From Chrysomallon squamiferum (lineage: Eukaryota; Mollusca; Gastropoda; Neomphalida; Peltospiridae), in contig CM022679.1 of NCBI GenBank assembly GCA_012295275.1, positions 16,940,342 to 17,004,341 on the forward strand: a stretch of DNA of 64,000 nucleotides. The letters run 5' to 3'. The notes under the pieces are model-generated. The model ran no database searches. It had not been told where the DNA came from and saw only the letters and a program-made list of their open reading frames with translations. Each line of letters begins with the position of its first letter. Position 1 is the stretch's first letter. The position numbers and the translations under genes were made by a program. Shown one piece after another: positions 14,101 to 30,620 of this stretch.

Positions 14101-15021
14101 AAAGAAATTATTTATAGAAGAAAAAGAACATAATAAAATTGATCTCTGTTACTGATATTGTTAAATTAAATTTAATGTTAGTTTTTGTCCACTAGTTTAG
14201 AAATGTTAATTATTTTATTTTTATTATTATTTTCATCTTACATAAAAAATTTAAACGAAAAAAAAAAAAAAATCTGATGCACACAATTTATCAGTTGTTA
14301 GAAATAGATCTTTTACATGCATTATCTTATGAACAGAACTGCATGTACCACAAAAGTCTTAATCCAAAACAAAACGTTTGAAAAAGATGTTCCAAATAGA
14401 AATACTATTTTATTTAAATGTAAAATCATAAAGATATTTAGTTAAAAACTGTAGCAAAACCGAAATTGATATGATGACTTTGATTAACTGCTTTATAGTT
14501 TGAAATAATTGCATTAGTGTATTATTTACAGATTATGTAATACGAAAATTATTTTCTTTTATATGCAGTACTAAACCTGAAATATCCAATCAATTTTGTG
14601 CCATTTGTAAGAATTTTTACAAATATATTTAGTTACTGCATGGACAATTGCAAGTTTTTTTTATAACCATTCCTTGAATTTCTTTTACAAAGCATGAGTG
14701 TTCTTTGATACAACTCATCTCAGTTCAACAATGAAACAAACAATGGATTTTGAATGAATATTTTTATTCATTTGAAGTATAAGTGTGTATGTTTCATTTC
14801 CAATTTGTATACATCTGAATGTTCTTTCTTTGTGTGCTTGATGTGACCTGATTTATAAAATACATTCAGTATTTCTGGTAAACAAAACACATAAAAATGT
14901 AAATTCTCAGAAAAAAAATCATGTATAAAATAAAAAATAATAATAAATAAATAAATAAAAATAGCAAAAAATAACAGCAATAATAAACATCATTTATTAC
15001 ATTTATTTTTGAAGGGTAAAA
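10985..15021. other. 5' region of SEC24 and downstream flank of FUT10/11-like gene
   Basis: No complete gene is visible. The stretch holds the presumed SEC24 5' end (a candidate small exon at 13111-13163 and less AT-rich sequence at about 13600-13860 that could be a promoter), ATTT-type tetranucleotide repeats (about 11082-11107 and 14053-14082), a poly-A run near 13000, and the 3' flank of the fucosyltransferase gene. ORFs here are short and without recognisable domains. Confidence 0.5.
13111..13163 (-). CDS. Possible 5' coding exon of SEC24 (tentative)
   Basis: On the minus strand a good acceptor (TTTTTATCTCAG) is followed by an open stretch reading IQNKYVSYTYSPYSYAT. With a weak donor (GTTACT) it would join in phase to the exon at 10984 and give a Tyr/Pro-rich leader of COPII type. 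A second donor 21 bases further on (GTTAAC) gives the wrong phase. No ATG in this frame was found, so a further upstream exon would be needed. The 2.1-kb gap to the next exon exceeds the other introns of the gene. Treat as a hint only. Confidence 0.25.
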
Positions 15022-17918
<2,897 letters not shown>

Positions 17919-18602
17919 ATGGCATTTAAAACAGACACGTCAGACACTGAATTAAGCGTGGCAGTTTATTACACAGCTGTTTTCACCATAACACAACATG
18001 TCACTTCCACCCCTTCACAGCATCTCTGAAAACAAAACTAATCATAAACTATTCTCTAAACAACATATTATAATACATCTGTCTAGCCAGAGCTGAATGT
18101 TCCACCCACACTGCTGGGGAAAAGTAGTAATGTGTAATTACATTGAGCATTACTTAGTAATACAAAGTAGTGTGCGCATATGTGTAATAAGTTAGTTAAA
18201 AAAGTGAGAGAGAGAAATAGAAAAAAGAAAGAAAGAAAAAGTTTTCACAATAATAAAATAAATAGGTTTATCCGTGACAAAGGCTGTATATATGGAGCTG
18301 GTACCCTCACAACATTCCGATATCGTTTTCGTTTATATTTAAGTTCTAATTATTTCAACCATATGTATTTCCAGATAGATCAAGGAAAATAGAAGTGTAT
18401 GTTACAGTAAGGACAATTAAAAATAATATAATAAGAATAAGAATAAGAATAATAAAAGAAATAAAAAGAAAGATAGAAAGGGGAAAAAAGAAAGAAAGAA
18501 ATCAAGATTTTTCAGAATATAAAATAATCAAAATGGAAGTACTTAACAGTTTTATTAGATAACAACTTTTCTTTCTAAAATTAAATTATTTTATAATACA
18601 TA

Positions 18603-18668
<66 letters not shown>

Positions 18669-21600
18669 CAGCTGTAGCAGAGTATTTGGCAAAATGGTTT
18701 TTAAATAAATAAATAAAACTGAACACATCATTTTATAAACGTTCAACGATAAATGTTTTTTGTAATGGGTGTGGTACATATCTTTTATGCGTAATCTATA
18801 TGATAATAAGTCGCAGGTTTTATTGTATTTATTTTAATTGGTGAGAGCATATTTCCGCTCACACTTTTTCATTCGTTAGAGACCTACATGAAAACCGTTA
18901 ACTGTTCAATAAACAGGATCACATGCACACGCGTGATGATAGATAAGCAATGCACGTACGCATTTGAGTATACATATGCAGATATTGAGCGAATATCTCT
19001 AATGTAATAATATATTATTCTACTTAACTTTCTATTAATTTTTAATTCAGTATTCAGATTAGTAATAAAAGTAAATCAATTTGGCATCGATTGATTTTCC
19101 ATTTGGATGAAAGCCTACATCAGGCTATAGGTGGCGCTAACTTCACACAAATACTATATGGTGTGTATTGACATTTGGCGGAAGTCGATGGATGTTGAAG
19201 TATGTAGCACAGTCGGACAGGTAAATGACATTTATTAACTACAACATACGTTAACCAAAGGCGAGTTCGGTTACGCAGGGAAACTGCACTAGACTGCAGG
19301 TTATACCTGCGTTCCCCTAACACTGAACTGAGATGGGTTGGTGAACCAACTTTTGACGGACATACTTTTTTGTTGACGTTCTGGCCAACTAGTTATTTAT
19401 ATATGTCAATATGTATAATGTACCACCTTCAGATGTCTAGCTGGCTATAGGCACGGAGATGTTGAATTTGAGATATCGTAACAGAGAATATAATTATCTG
19501 TGTTAAAAACGGACTGATATTTGTTGTGGCCGTCATATCGTGACGGTGGGGCCATACGGTAGGTAATACACAGCTTGTTCGGTTGTGCATAAATCCAGTT
19601 TGCATCATACTTTTACATGTAACTATTAAAATCATTAAAAATTTAAAATTAGTATAGTGTTGTCATAATTATGTTAGTGTCTGAGGTAATATGGCTTTGG
19701 TAATATTCATAACAGAAATTATGATTGTAATGAAGTAAATAATTGTTTTCAATGTACAGATAGTACAAACTAGTATATTAATTGTTAAGTACTTAATGAA
19801 TATTTGTTAAATAAGTTCAAATCGTATTTATTGTAAAAGATTATTTCATCTGAAAAAGATTATTAAGAAGAAGTCTAGTGCCGTCATGCCAGGTGTTTGT
19901 CGTGTCATTTAGCAGAAAATACTCTGCAGTATGCTTCTTCCAGCCACATCTACCACAGTTTACGACTTAGTATCCCAACAAGATCATGTTTATTCTGTTT
20001 TAATTACTTTTTAAAAATCTTTTAAATTTTTTATTCATCTGTATTCCATAACAGTGTAATTAAAAAAAACCAAAACCCCAGTTTAATTATTTAAAACAAG
20101 TTTAAATCATTTTAAAATTAGAATGAGTTAATTAAGTTCAAAATTATATACATGTTAAAGCCAGCTTTTTAAGGCTTGTTTCCAGAACATATTTTATTAA
20201 GTATCAGCCAGCCTCAAACAATAATAATACCAAAGTGCATTTTTGAGTCCTGTAATGAGGGTTTTAAACTTCACTATGAATGGCACAATGATTGCTAATT
20301 CAGGACAGGAAGATCTAATACATAATAAAGCAGTTAATGTGCAGATCTGTGCTTGTTGAAAAAGTTCATATATTAGGAGGGTAACTGTAGACATTGTGTG
20401 TAACTGAACTACTATAACTGGCTAGTTTCATTTGACATAAAACAGTGGCATATTAAACATCAGCTAACTGGTTAGTTTCATTTGACATAAAACAGTGGTA
20501 TATTAAACATCAGCTAACTGGTTAGTTTCATTTGACATAAAACAGTGGTATATTAAACATCAGCTAACTGGTTAGTTTCATTTGACATAAAACAGTGGTA
20601 TTAAACATCAGCTAACTGGTTAGTTTCATTTGACATAAAACAGTGGTATATTAAACATCAGCTGTAAAACAAACAACACAGAGACTGACAGACGTTATTC
20701 ATAAAAATAAAATAAAAAAATAAAAATTGTACTTAATGTCATAACAGGTTTTTTGAAAATTTCTTTTGTTGAGACTGACCTGCTCTAAATACATATAATT
20801 ATAATTAACGTTTTACAAAAATATGCAGATAAGAAAAAAAAAAACCAAAACCCAAAGAAGATAAAAAAAACAACCTAACAACACACCAGTAAATAGAAAT
20901 TACTATAATTTTGGATTAAGAAAATAACCTGCAAACATCATAATAGAGCTTGTGTATTTAAGGGTCAATGAATGATGGAGGAAATGTTTTCAACTTTAAC
21001 AAATGATTGTCACAGAATAGTAAATAGTTACAGTTTCAAACACAGTTTTATATGATTGTGATTTAAGAAAAAATCACTGGTGTAACTTTTTTCATTTAGC
21101 AGTAGCAGAACGTTGTAAGAATCTACTTACAAGAAAGTAAATTAATCAGTAGCACTGGAACAGCAGAAGAAATGTAAAATATTTATAGTCGGTGCTTATA
21201 ATACAAGCGAGATGTTGATTTACAACCCAAATGAGTCACACTGTTATAAACTGGATGAGTTATAAATAACTGCAGGATTTTTCATTATTATTATTATTAT
21301 TTTATATATAGTATTTATTTTGTTAACTGATATACTTTTACTACCTGCCTTTGGACCAGTTTAATGGCAGACTAGGACTTTATCATACTTGTATATTTGT
21401 TTGCAGGAAAACCTTAACTTTCCATTCTTGTTGGTTAAATGTATTTTAAATGTGTATTTTATTCTGTTTGATGAGGTTATCAAATTCTATCACTCTTAAA
21501 GTATGTTTGTGTGTGTGTGTCTTTATAAATTCTGTCTAATTTTTATTTAAATGCTTTGTATTTTAATTTTATGAAGAGCATTTTATTCAACAGTTAATAT

Positions 21601-22967
21601 TTAATGGTAATTACACATTTTGTAATCCTGACTAACAGCACACACTCAGACACACAGATGTTGAAAGCACGTGGCTGAAATATATAAGCAAATAGAAATG
21701 TAAAATAGTTCATTATGAAAACATCATTTAACAGTGTTTGCAAGTATTTAAAAACGGTAAAATCAATAAAACAAAATTTATACTGTTGAAAAGTTAAATT
21801 ATTTTATTACCATGAAAGGATTGTTAACAACAGAAGACACATTGTCAAAAATCTGTAACTTTTCATCACCATACTTCCTCATTTAGAACAGCATGCACAT
21901 TATAAGTAAAATACCTTCATAAGTGAAATAAACTTCTTTCAAGTCAACCAGATATCTCTTGGATGTTGATCATATTAAATTTTTGTTCTCTTACACAGAA
22001 AATCCAGGAAAGTTTAAATTTTCTCTTGATTACATAGGCATGCTGTTAAGGCAAATATGTTGTTTTGAATTTTGTAATATGAAAGAAGTGAGATGAATTA
22101 CGTAGTGTAAGTACAGGAATTTATAAACTGTACATGTTTAGCTTTAACCATCACCCTGTGTTCTTCTAGTTTTGCAGTGGTCCTGCCACCCACACGAGAA
22201 TCACTCTGTTAAACTAAGGAATACTCAGTATTTTTTACAAACCAAGTTTCATAATTTAGAACGTAACAAACAATGTTTTGAGCAATGCACATCTCATTCC
22301 TGTGTTTTAGATGTGAAATGATAATTTCAAAAACTACCATGTTATGAAATACTGAAATCTATTGCACAGCATATAACAGAAAAAAATTAAAATGCATTAA
22401 GATTATTCAAATTTATAACATAAGTAAATGTTTATTGTGAAGAAAACACTGCAGAATTATCATTTAAAAGAAGTTTGTATAATAAACCATATTTTGACAA
22501 TTCACAGTTGATTGAAAATAAAAATAAAAATATCTCATCTTCTCAAAAGAAAGGGCAGAAATACGTTTCCACAGTTTGTTCATTCTGGTATTTTTTTCAT
22601 GTGATATTCAAATTGAATATTAAAGGATGGAAAATGACGTTAATTGATTTTAAAAGTAAAACATCAAAATTTAAAGGATTAACAAACAAACAATCGAGAA
22701 AAAAAGAAGACCTATGGTTAGGTTCTGATTAGATAGATATCACGATCTTGTACATATTTGTTGTTGAATTTTTAAAAATAATTTTTATTTCAGATTTTGG
22801 CTAGTCAATGTGAGAGAAATTATGTGTGAAGACATTCAGTGTCTTCTTCTGGAATCTTCATTACAAAAACAGAAAGACTGCCCAGAGTAACAGAGATCAT
22901 TTATAACCATTTTCCTTTGTGACAGTGCATAGACAAACTACCAAATGAAGTCTCAAGTAACAGCAAA
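17919..22967. other. Intergenic region between FUT10/11-like and MARCH-like genes
   Basis: It holds an (ATT)n microsatellite (about 18603-18666), a 50-bp minisatellite (listed separately), and two possible non-coding first exons. Sequence at about 19125-19220 is less AT-rich and ends in a donor-like CAG|GTAAAT. An acceptor-like CAG lies near 22792-22794, upstream of the first MARCH coding exon. These could be the 5' UTR exons of the MARCH gene, but nothing proves it. The remainder is AT-rich with short incidental ORFs. Confidence 0.45.
20417..20663. repeat. 50-bp minisatellite, five copies
   Basis: Five head-to-tail copies of a 50-bp unit containing TAGTTTCATTTGACATAAAA and ATTAAACATCAGCTAACTGG. 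Units start near 20421, 20471, 20521, 20571 and 20619. They are almost identical: one C/T change, one other transition and a 2-base deletion in the fourth unit. Such uniformity indicates recent expansion. No ORF crosses it. Confidence 0.95.
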
Positions 22968-25092
22968 ATGCCTATACAACAGATCTCTGTCCGTCCAACA
23001 GTGGTCATGAAGGAACGCAAAAGTAATTCTAATTCTTGGAAGAGCAGAGAAGAAACAGCCAAGGTAGATGATTTAAAGCAGTGTTTAGTAATGTAAAGTG
23101 CCTGGATTATGTGTTTTTTTATTAGATACAAAAAAACCCCACTGCAGTGCATGATTTAAAGCATGTTTTGAGTGTTTTAAAATTACAGAAATTCTTATGT
23201 GTTTATAAATTAGTTACAAATTGGATGATAACAAAAATATTAGTACTTTAATTTATTACATGGAAATGTTATGGGATTTATGGGTGGGTTTTAAATTTTC
23301 AAGAAAAAGCTAAAGTGGATGATATTACTGGGATGTGTGTAATGGATTGCTATGTGATATACAAGTACAAGCAGAATGTGTCCTTTAGAAATTCAAATGA
23401 TTTTGTCCATTAATATTTTCAGTAATACCAAGACATATAACTGAATAATGATCATGGACAAGACAAAGATTTATATGGACTGTGAATTAGGATTAAAATC
23501 CAGTAACTTCCATTAATACATTATAGACATACCTGAATGAATACAATAGTAAATTGTTATTGGCCTAACCTTGGTGTGCATGTATACTATATGAGTGGTA
23601 AATTGTAACTGATGTTTACAAGTATAAATTTATATATTTATTCCTATTAACAGTTTTAATGAATAAATATGAGATCATCTCATATTTTCATACCTTCAGA
23701 AAGTCCATTTGTATTTGAAATTTCTGATATTAGTTGAAGAAATTGATTCGATAAGGAATACCATTGAAAATAGGCATTTTATTCTATAAAATAAATTTCA
23801 TACTGTCACAGTGATACTCAGTACTATTCTGATATCAGTATAATACTATTAATGACAGGTTATTCTGTTTGTAATTAGTATTTATTATTATTATTATTAT
23901 TTTTTTTTTAATACTTTGCACTTGCTGTTAATCTGAAAGTGTTCTGTTTTTGATATTTAAATTTTTAAAAGAAATCCCTCTGCACTTTCAGGAAACTCTG
24001 CACCCTGATGCTGTATCTACTCGATGTAGTGAACGATGTGATTCACAGTTGTCAACTACATCATCGGGAATGGACATGTGTCGGATCTGCCACTGCGAGG
24101 CTGAAGCCTGCAACCAGCTCATCTCCCCGTGTCTCTGCTCTGGAAGTCTGAAGTATGTACACTTAGCCTGTCTTCAAAAGTGGATTAAAAGTTCAGAGAA
24201 GATAGACTGCGAGCTGTGTAAATTTCAGTACATCATGACTTCAAGAACTAAACCATTCCAACAGGTAAACATACTGCCTATGTTTTGTGTCCCCCATAAA
24301 TGTATGTATAAATGTGTGTGTGTGTGTGTGTGTGTATTTTTTTGTATTTTGTCTACATCTATTTTTAAATGATTACAGGGTTTTTTTAATAAAAAAAAGA
24401 AAATGAAATGTTTTCCATTAATTTGATTTAATAAACCATTATTAACAGGTTTTCATTTCATTCTTCTTTTTTTACTTTTTTTAAAAACCAGTCTTTCAGC
24501 CCAGGTTAGATATCAAAGCATATCTTGCATTGTTACATACTGTTTTATTAAAATAAGTGTAATAATGTAATATCCAGATTTAATTTATTCCACCAGAACC
24601 ATATATTCCAATTCCCTAATGGTATCTCTTTTTAGTGGTGAAATCAAAAATTTTCCTTCTTTCTATATTGATGTGATTGTTTTTATATTTTTGCAGTGGG
24701 AGAAACTTGACATGTCATCAGCAGAGAGGAGGAAAATAATCTGTTCTGTGACATTTCACATTATTGCTGTTACCTGTGTCATCTGGTCACTGTATGTCCT
24801 CATAGATCGAACCACAGAGGAGGTTGCTAGTGGTAACTTAGACTGGCCATTCTGGACTAAACTGATTGTTGTGGCTATTGGTTTCACAGGAGGTCTAGTG
24901 TTTATGTACGTGCAGTGTAAGATGTATGTGCAGCTGTGTGCACGCTGGCGCTCATTCAACAAAGTGATTCATATTGAAAACGCGCCAGAGGATGAGACGC
25001 TAAGAGCCAATGAGGCAGCCAAGATAAAAGTTCGAGATGGGCTGACAAATGCAATTGCCATGCAGGAGATGTCATCAATAGGTGCTGTCTAA
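22968..25092 (+). CDS. MARCHF8-like: MARCHF1/8-type membrane RING-CH E3 ubiquitin ligase, three coding exons
   Basis: Exons 22968-23063, 23992-24264 and 24697-25092 join in phase 0 to encode 254 residues. The start MPIQQIS resembles the MPLHQIS start of human MARCHF8 as I recall it, which decided the ATG. The RING-CH zinc finger runs from C62 to C108 ([33 protein letters not shown]). It recruits an E2 enzyme and lets the ligase ubiquitinate membrane proteins in endosomes and at the plasma membrane. Two membrane spans follow: about 138-160 ([20 protein letters not shown]) and about 176-197 ([19 protein letters not shown]). The short cytosolic tail ends EMSSIGAV. The protein is slightly shorter than the vertebrate forms (about 290 residues), mostly in the linker before the RING and in the tail. 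All eight zinc ligands are present. Confidence 0.94.
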
Positions 25093-28000
25093 CACTGAAC
25101 AAACCACCGGTCTACAAATCCATTGTTTCTCTTTAACACTGTTGATGTTGTATTAACAAAAACTCTGTTGAAGTACTAGACTTGCACACCATGCTAGTTA
25201 TCAACACTCAGTTTAAAATCTCAAAATATTCTGAGTGGCAAAATTTTTTTTTTTTTTTTTTTTTTTTTTAAATATTACAAGTACACTGCATAAAGTCCAC
25301 TATTATCATGTATGATGTTTTTGCCTCTGGATGTATATAAAATATATATTTTAAGAGAATTTAATTATATATACTGGATTGTTTCTGTTATTCAGACATA
25401 CTAATGCTTAATGTGAAATACTTTTTTTTGAAATTTCTTATTTCACTCAGAGATCTGAAAAACAAAACGAATTCCAATACTTAAGTCTGTCACACTGATA
25501 ATAACATGTTTGTTTTTGATTCCATATTCTTCTGGAATAACTAATGTCTTATCATATTATACAAGGAAAAATAATTATTTAAATTTATCATTATATAAAA
25601 ATACAACACTATTTTAGTGTAACCAGATCAAAGAGGATGTATTAACATTAATCAGAATTATTATTTTAACACACATACATACATAATTGGCAAATATATT
25701 TTCAAGAATTCCATTTTTTTTTTTTGAGAAACCAAAATGCAGATGAAACATTTTTTTCATTATATAGCAAATAAAAAAAAAAAAAAAAAAAAAAATTTAT
25801 AATAAAAATAAGATAAAAAAAAAAAAAAAAAAATATATAGATATAAATATATGATTTATTTATTTATTTATAATAAGAATCCCTTATTTATGTATATCTC
25901 TGTTACAGCTGAGCATACTTTATTTAGTCCATTAAGGGTCTCAGAGAATCTCTGGGACCAGACATTTCCATAATGCTGGAATCTAACGAAGCATTCATTG
26001 ATATGTACATGTATACACAGACAGAGCGTGACCTCAAAAGGTGTACAAGATATCATAGATAACAATGGTAAAACATAACGTGTTATGTTTTACCAGAATG
26101 CTTAATTAGTAAATGAGTAAATATATTTAAAAAAAATTTAATAAATAATATAATACAACAATAAGAATTTGTTTTGAAAACTTAAATGCAATGCAGTTAG
26201 TAACTTTCCCTACCATTAATAAAGTACCCCATGTCTACAAAATATCACCAAGAACTAATATCAAAAATGTTTTTCAGCAAAGGTTTACCATTATTGTTAT
26301 TAGTCATTATTATTATTATCATTACTACTATTATTATTGTCATTATTACTACTATACTACTACAATTATTGTTTCTTGAGGTTAATTGTAAACATTGTCA
26401 TTTTTTTTTTTTTTTTTTTTAAATATAGGGATGGAAATACACATATATTTACACTCATCTACAGATGTCATCATAAATTATATTTTTGACTATTTTTGTG
26501 ATAAAACTATTGATGCCTTTATTGGCATTGTGTAAAGTAAATAATCTTTTTGCTCAGTTTATTTGTAAATATGTATATAAAAAGGCAACGACTTTGTGAT
26601 ATTTTATATGTATTTGTTATTCAGTTTGGAACTGAATTTAGAATTAAGCTATGTACATTTTCAGAAGCTTGCAGAAATTTATTTTTTGTTTTAATTATTA
26701 TATAATATTACATCATTAACTTAGTTATAAAAGCATATGAAAATCACGTTTTAATTAAAATAATGACATTATTGTTTTTACATTAGATGTGAAACTGATC
26801 TGCTTAATGGAAATGTGAAATTTTCAGAAATGTGTTACGGAAAATGTGGAATATAATTACTGTTTTAATTATTGATAATTAATACATCCATTTAATTTTT
26901 ATTTTTAATGAGTTCACTCACCCATTATTGTTTCAATATCTGCCTTATTCTGTTTTTTGTAAATACACACAACTGAAAAGATAGACAGCAAGCTAAAATG
27001 TATTTTTTAACTATTTCTGTAGTAATATAGATTTTTATGAACTGATCAATAACCACAAACATTGAGATGCATATCATTTTTAACATACATGTGCAGTTTC
27101 AATCAAGTAATCAAACTATGATTTTTATTTTTTTATATTTATGAATGCTGTATAACTGTATATATTATATAAATGTACATATACTTTTGGGTAGGTTTTT
27201 AAATAGAACACATGTTTAGAGATGTTTTAGATGATGAAGACATTCCTGAAATCCTTCTGTTGATGTTGCATGTTTACTCACTGTTCCTTAAATAATAAAC
27301 ACACAGATGTAGGTGTTTCTGGCAACATTTCTCTATAGATTTTTCAGTTTACCATGACGTCATGAATTAATCAAATTATTGAGCCATTAACCATGACAAA
27401 CCATTAACAATGAATAAATAAATAATAAAACTAAAACTAAAGCTGGTTTATAGGTAAACCATTCTAATGGGACAAAAACCTTTGTTTACTGTGTGTGCAG
27501 TGAGTTTGTAGGGTTTGGGCTCCTCAAATGTCCCCCATAGGCACTAAATGTTGCATGACAAAATACATGCATACAAACACACATACATGTATACACATAT
27601 ATATTTTATATAGAGATTTTTTTAAGTTATTATATTTTTTTTATATTAAGCTTTAACTGGTCATTAAGAATTCCTTTCACAAAGACTCATGTTTGTTGTA
27701 TTTGATTTGATTTTTTGGTTGTTTGGTTGTTTCTTTTTTGGGGGTGGGGGTTGGTTTTGTTGTTGTTGTTTTACTTCAGAGTTATGCAGAGATTCACTAA
27801 AACAATATTTCAGGGTTTCTTCTAAGTGAGAACTTCAACTGGGCATCTTTAAATGACAAGAAAAATACTACATCATTTACTGGACAGTAATATAGATAAA
27901 TTTTACTATAGAATCAAAGAAACAGGTTATTAAGCTTTCATAAATCCTAGTCTGGTCAACAGTTTTTTTTAAATATTATTTATGTATTTTTCAATCAATA

Positions 28001-28184
28001 TTATCCACACCATGGAGTAAGATTTCATTTATCACTTCATTTATGAATAATTTTAATATTTATACATTTATTTACAAATTCTTTTTTTATGTAAGTTTAC
28101 TAATAATAATGAAGATAAATTATATATATATAAGAATAATAAGTTTTATATATAAAAATCTATATTAAACTGTTTTGACCAATT

Positions 28185-28187
<3 letters not shown>
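25093..28187. other. MARCH-like 3' UTR and AT-rich flank
   Basis: After the stop codon there is a long AT-rich stretch with poly-T (about 25244-25270) and poly-A runs (about 25770-25795 and 25816-25833) and several AATAAA hexamers, for example near 27290, any of which could end the transcript. No coding exon is recognisable. Confidence 0.45.

Positions 28188-28225
<38 letters not shown>
28188..28225. repeat. Poly-T tract
   Basis: An almost uninterrupted run of about 38 T bases lies just upstream of the hAT-type MITE. It may be an assembly-sensitive homopolymer. Confidence 0.9.
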
Positions 28226-28228
<3 letters not shown>

Positions 28229-28259
28229 GGGACCACTTATTAATAACATTCCTCTAGAC

Positions 28260-28582
28260 CACAGTTTTCAACCTGGGGGTTGCAAGATCGTTCTTAAGCA
28301 AGGATATGTTTTAGCTTTTTAAATTATACACTAACAAGACAGAACAAACCATACTTTTTACTAAAATAACATTATGTACATGACTTGGAAGGAGGAATAA
28401 ATAAAAACGTTTTGGTAGATTTGAGACCTGTGATAGTGAATATTGATTCCTTTTGTACTGTCTTTGGTTGATGAAAATATGGTAACCCTAGATATTATTT
28501 AATCAAAAATTTTAAAGGGGGTCATCAGTCATACTGAGTTGCTCATAAGGGGTCACAATATGAAAAAGGTTGAAAACCAGTG
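28260..28582. mobile_element. hAT-type MITE, 323 bp, with 8-bp target duplication
   Basis: The left end CACAGTTTTCAACC and the reverse complement of the right end CACTGGTTTTCAACC form an imperfect terminal inverted repeat of the common hAT form. Flanking 8-mers CTCTAGAC (28252-28259) and CTGTAGAC (28583-28590) differ by one base and fit an 8-bp target-site duplication, the hAT hallmark. The interior has no ORF, so the element is non-autonomous. Confidence 0.85.
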
Positions 28583-29549
28583 CTGTAGACTATTTATTTC
28601 TTATAACACATCTTTTAAATACAATAAATAATTATTAAACTAGGTTTTTATTATTATTATTATTACTTTTATTTTTTTCATTCATAGAATGTACTACTGT
28701 TATTTATTCTCTAAAAAGGCAGTTTTAAAATAACTATTTAAAAAACAACAACAATAAAAGCCCCCAAAAACCAAGAACAACAACATTATTTTTATTTTTT
28801 ACAGGGTTTTGTTTTATCATCACGCACCGATTCGGTTACCAGTTTTACAACTACACGTATCATTTAATCTTTGCAGTTATTTCCTTCTTTTGTTACTGTT
28901 ATGGCTGTTTATATATAATAGCACATGTACATAGCATATAGCTTCCTTCACAAATTAAAATCTATCCTAATAATAAAACAGGAAAGATAAATCTATTTTT
29001 TTTTTTTACATCTGCTTTTAAAAGTATTTTCTTTAAATAGGAAATATTTATTTTAATACATGTATGACAAGTTTATTTCATTTAGATTCTTGTATATGTA
29101 CTTTTGTACTGTTACTAAGATGCCAGAAAACAAATAGACTAATTTGGAATAATTAATATCAGTTGTGTAGACTATTCCTTCATGTCACCAGCTGTACATT
29201 TCAAGGGAAACAACTAGATGTACAGTTAAATATTTTTAAAATTACGTGTAGGCTGACCTAATCATTACTATCTTTTTAATATTATTTAACGTTTTTTCTC
29301 TTGATTAATCTCACTATATCAATATTTAAATATGTCAGCATCTATATTTATTATTATTATTATTATTTTTTCTTTGTTTTAGGTTGTTGGTTTCTAATAT
29401 TTATTTAAACCATATCATTGACAATTGAATAATGTTTTAACTATTTTTATTTTTCTCACAACTGTTTTATGGAAGAGAATATGTCTGAAAAGGTCATTGT
29501 ATTTATATTTTATTTAAATTTTACATTACACATAATCAATGTTTTATAC

Positions 29550-29620
29550 AAAAATTATACACCAACAAGACAGAACAAACAACACTTTTTACTAAAGTAA
29601 CATGTGCACGATTATGGAAT
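29550..29620. mobile_element. Fragment of the same hAT-type MITE interior
   Basis: The stretch containing ACAAGACAGAACAAAC and CTTTTTACTAAAGTAACAT matches the interior of the element at 28260-28582 (about 28322-28385) with few changes. Neither terminal repeat is evident, so it is a partial copy. Confidence 0.65.
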
Positions 29621-30189
29621 TAATAATAATCAATTATTATAGCAGGTTTCTGTTGTGATTATTTGGATCAAATATTATTAGTGACAGACGTTTTAAGTAT
29701 TCACACAATGGGGTAAGGCTTTATAACTGAGGGCAGAAGCTTTTATAATTATTTTTACTGTCATTGTTATCATTATAATTATTTTATTTATATGTTTGTG
29801 TATACGGATCATGGAACTGAACTAATAAACTAAAAAGTGAAAAATAAAAGTTTGTTTGTTATTGTTGTTAAATTATTTATTTATTTATTTATTACAAACT
29901 AATGTTTAAACGTACAAAAATAAATAAAATAAAAAGGAAAAAGGGTAAGAAATGTTTGTTTTTTTCTGTTATTTTTATTTTTTATTTTTTTTTAAAGTGA
30001 GAAACAGAAATTTATCTTTAAAGAGATGCAAAAGGAAAAAGTATTTTAAATTGTACTTCAGAATTACGCATTTGTTATTTTACTTATAATTATTATTAGT
30101 TTTTGAAAGGATAGTATGTAAATGTAAAATATAAAATAATATAAAACGAATACATTCTGTTTTAAAAGAAGTAAAATCGTATGTTCGTA

Positions 30190-30620
30190 ATTCAAAACAG
30201 CTAATCCACATCTATATTTTATTACTTCAAAACAGCTAATCCACATCTGTATTTTATTACTTCAAAACAACTAATCCACATATGTATTTTATTACCTCAA
30301 AACAGCTAATCAGAATCTATATTTTATTACTTCAAAACAGCTAATCCACATCTATATTTTATTACTTCAAAACAGCTAATCCACATCTAGATTTTATTAC
30401 TTCAAAACAACTAATCCACATCTAGATTTTATTACTTCAAAACAGCTAATCCACATCTAGATTTTATTACTTCAAAACAACTAATCCACATCTGTATTTT
30501 ATTACTTCAAAACAGCTAATCAGAATCTATATTTTATTACTTCAAAACAGCTAATCCACATCTAGATTTTATTACTTCAAAACAGCTAATCCACATCTAG
30601 ATTTTATTACTTCAAAACAA
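30190..30620. repeat. 35-bp minisatellite, about 12 copies
   Basis: Tandem 35-bp units built on TTCAAAACAGCTAATCCACA followed by TCTATATTTTATTAC. About twelve full copies and a partial last one are present. Variants (CAGCTAAT/CAACTAAT, CCACAT/CAGAAT, CTATAT/CTGTAT/CTAGAT) recur in order: the CAACTAAT unit followed by the CAGAAT unit appears as copies 3-4 and again as copies 9-10, so a block of about six units (210 bp) was itself duplicated. The units are directly abutting, not spacer-separated. Confidence 0.95.

Noticed and set aside
18591-18779. Poly-Asn ORF
   Set aside because: Product of an ATT repeat on the minus strand.
24756-24962. Minus-strand 68-residue ORF
   Set aside because: Antisense shadow of MARCH-like exon 3.
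26191-26422. Tyr/Ile-rich overlapping ORFs in the MARCH-like 3' region
   Set aside because: Generated by ATT/ATC repeats followed by poly-T.
30190-30620. CRISPR-like array
   Set aside because: The units abut directly with no unique spacers, in a clearly eukaryotic context; it is a minisatellite.
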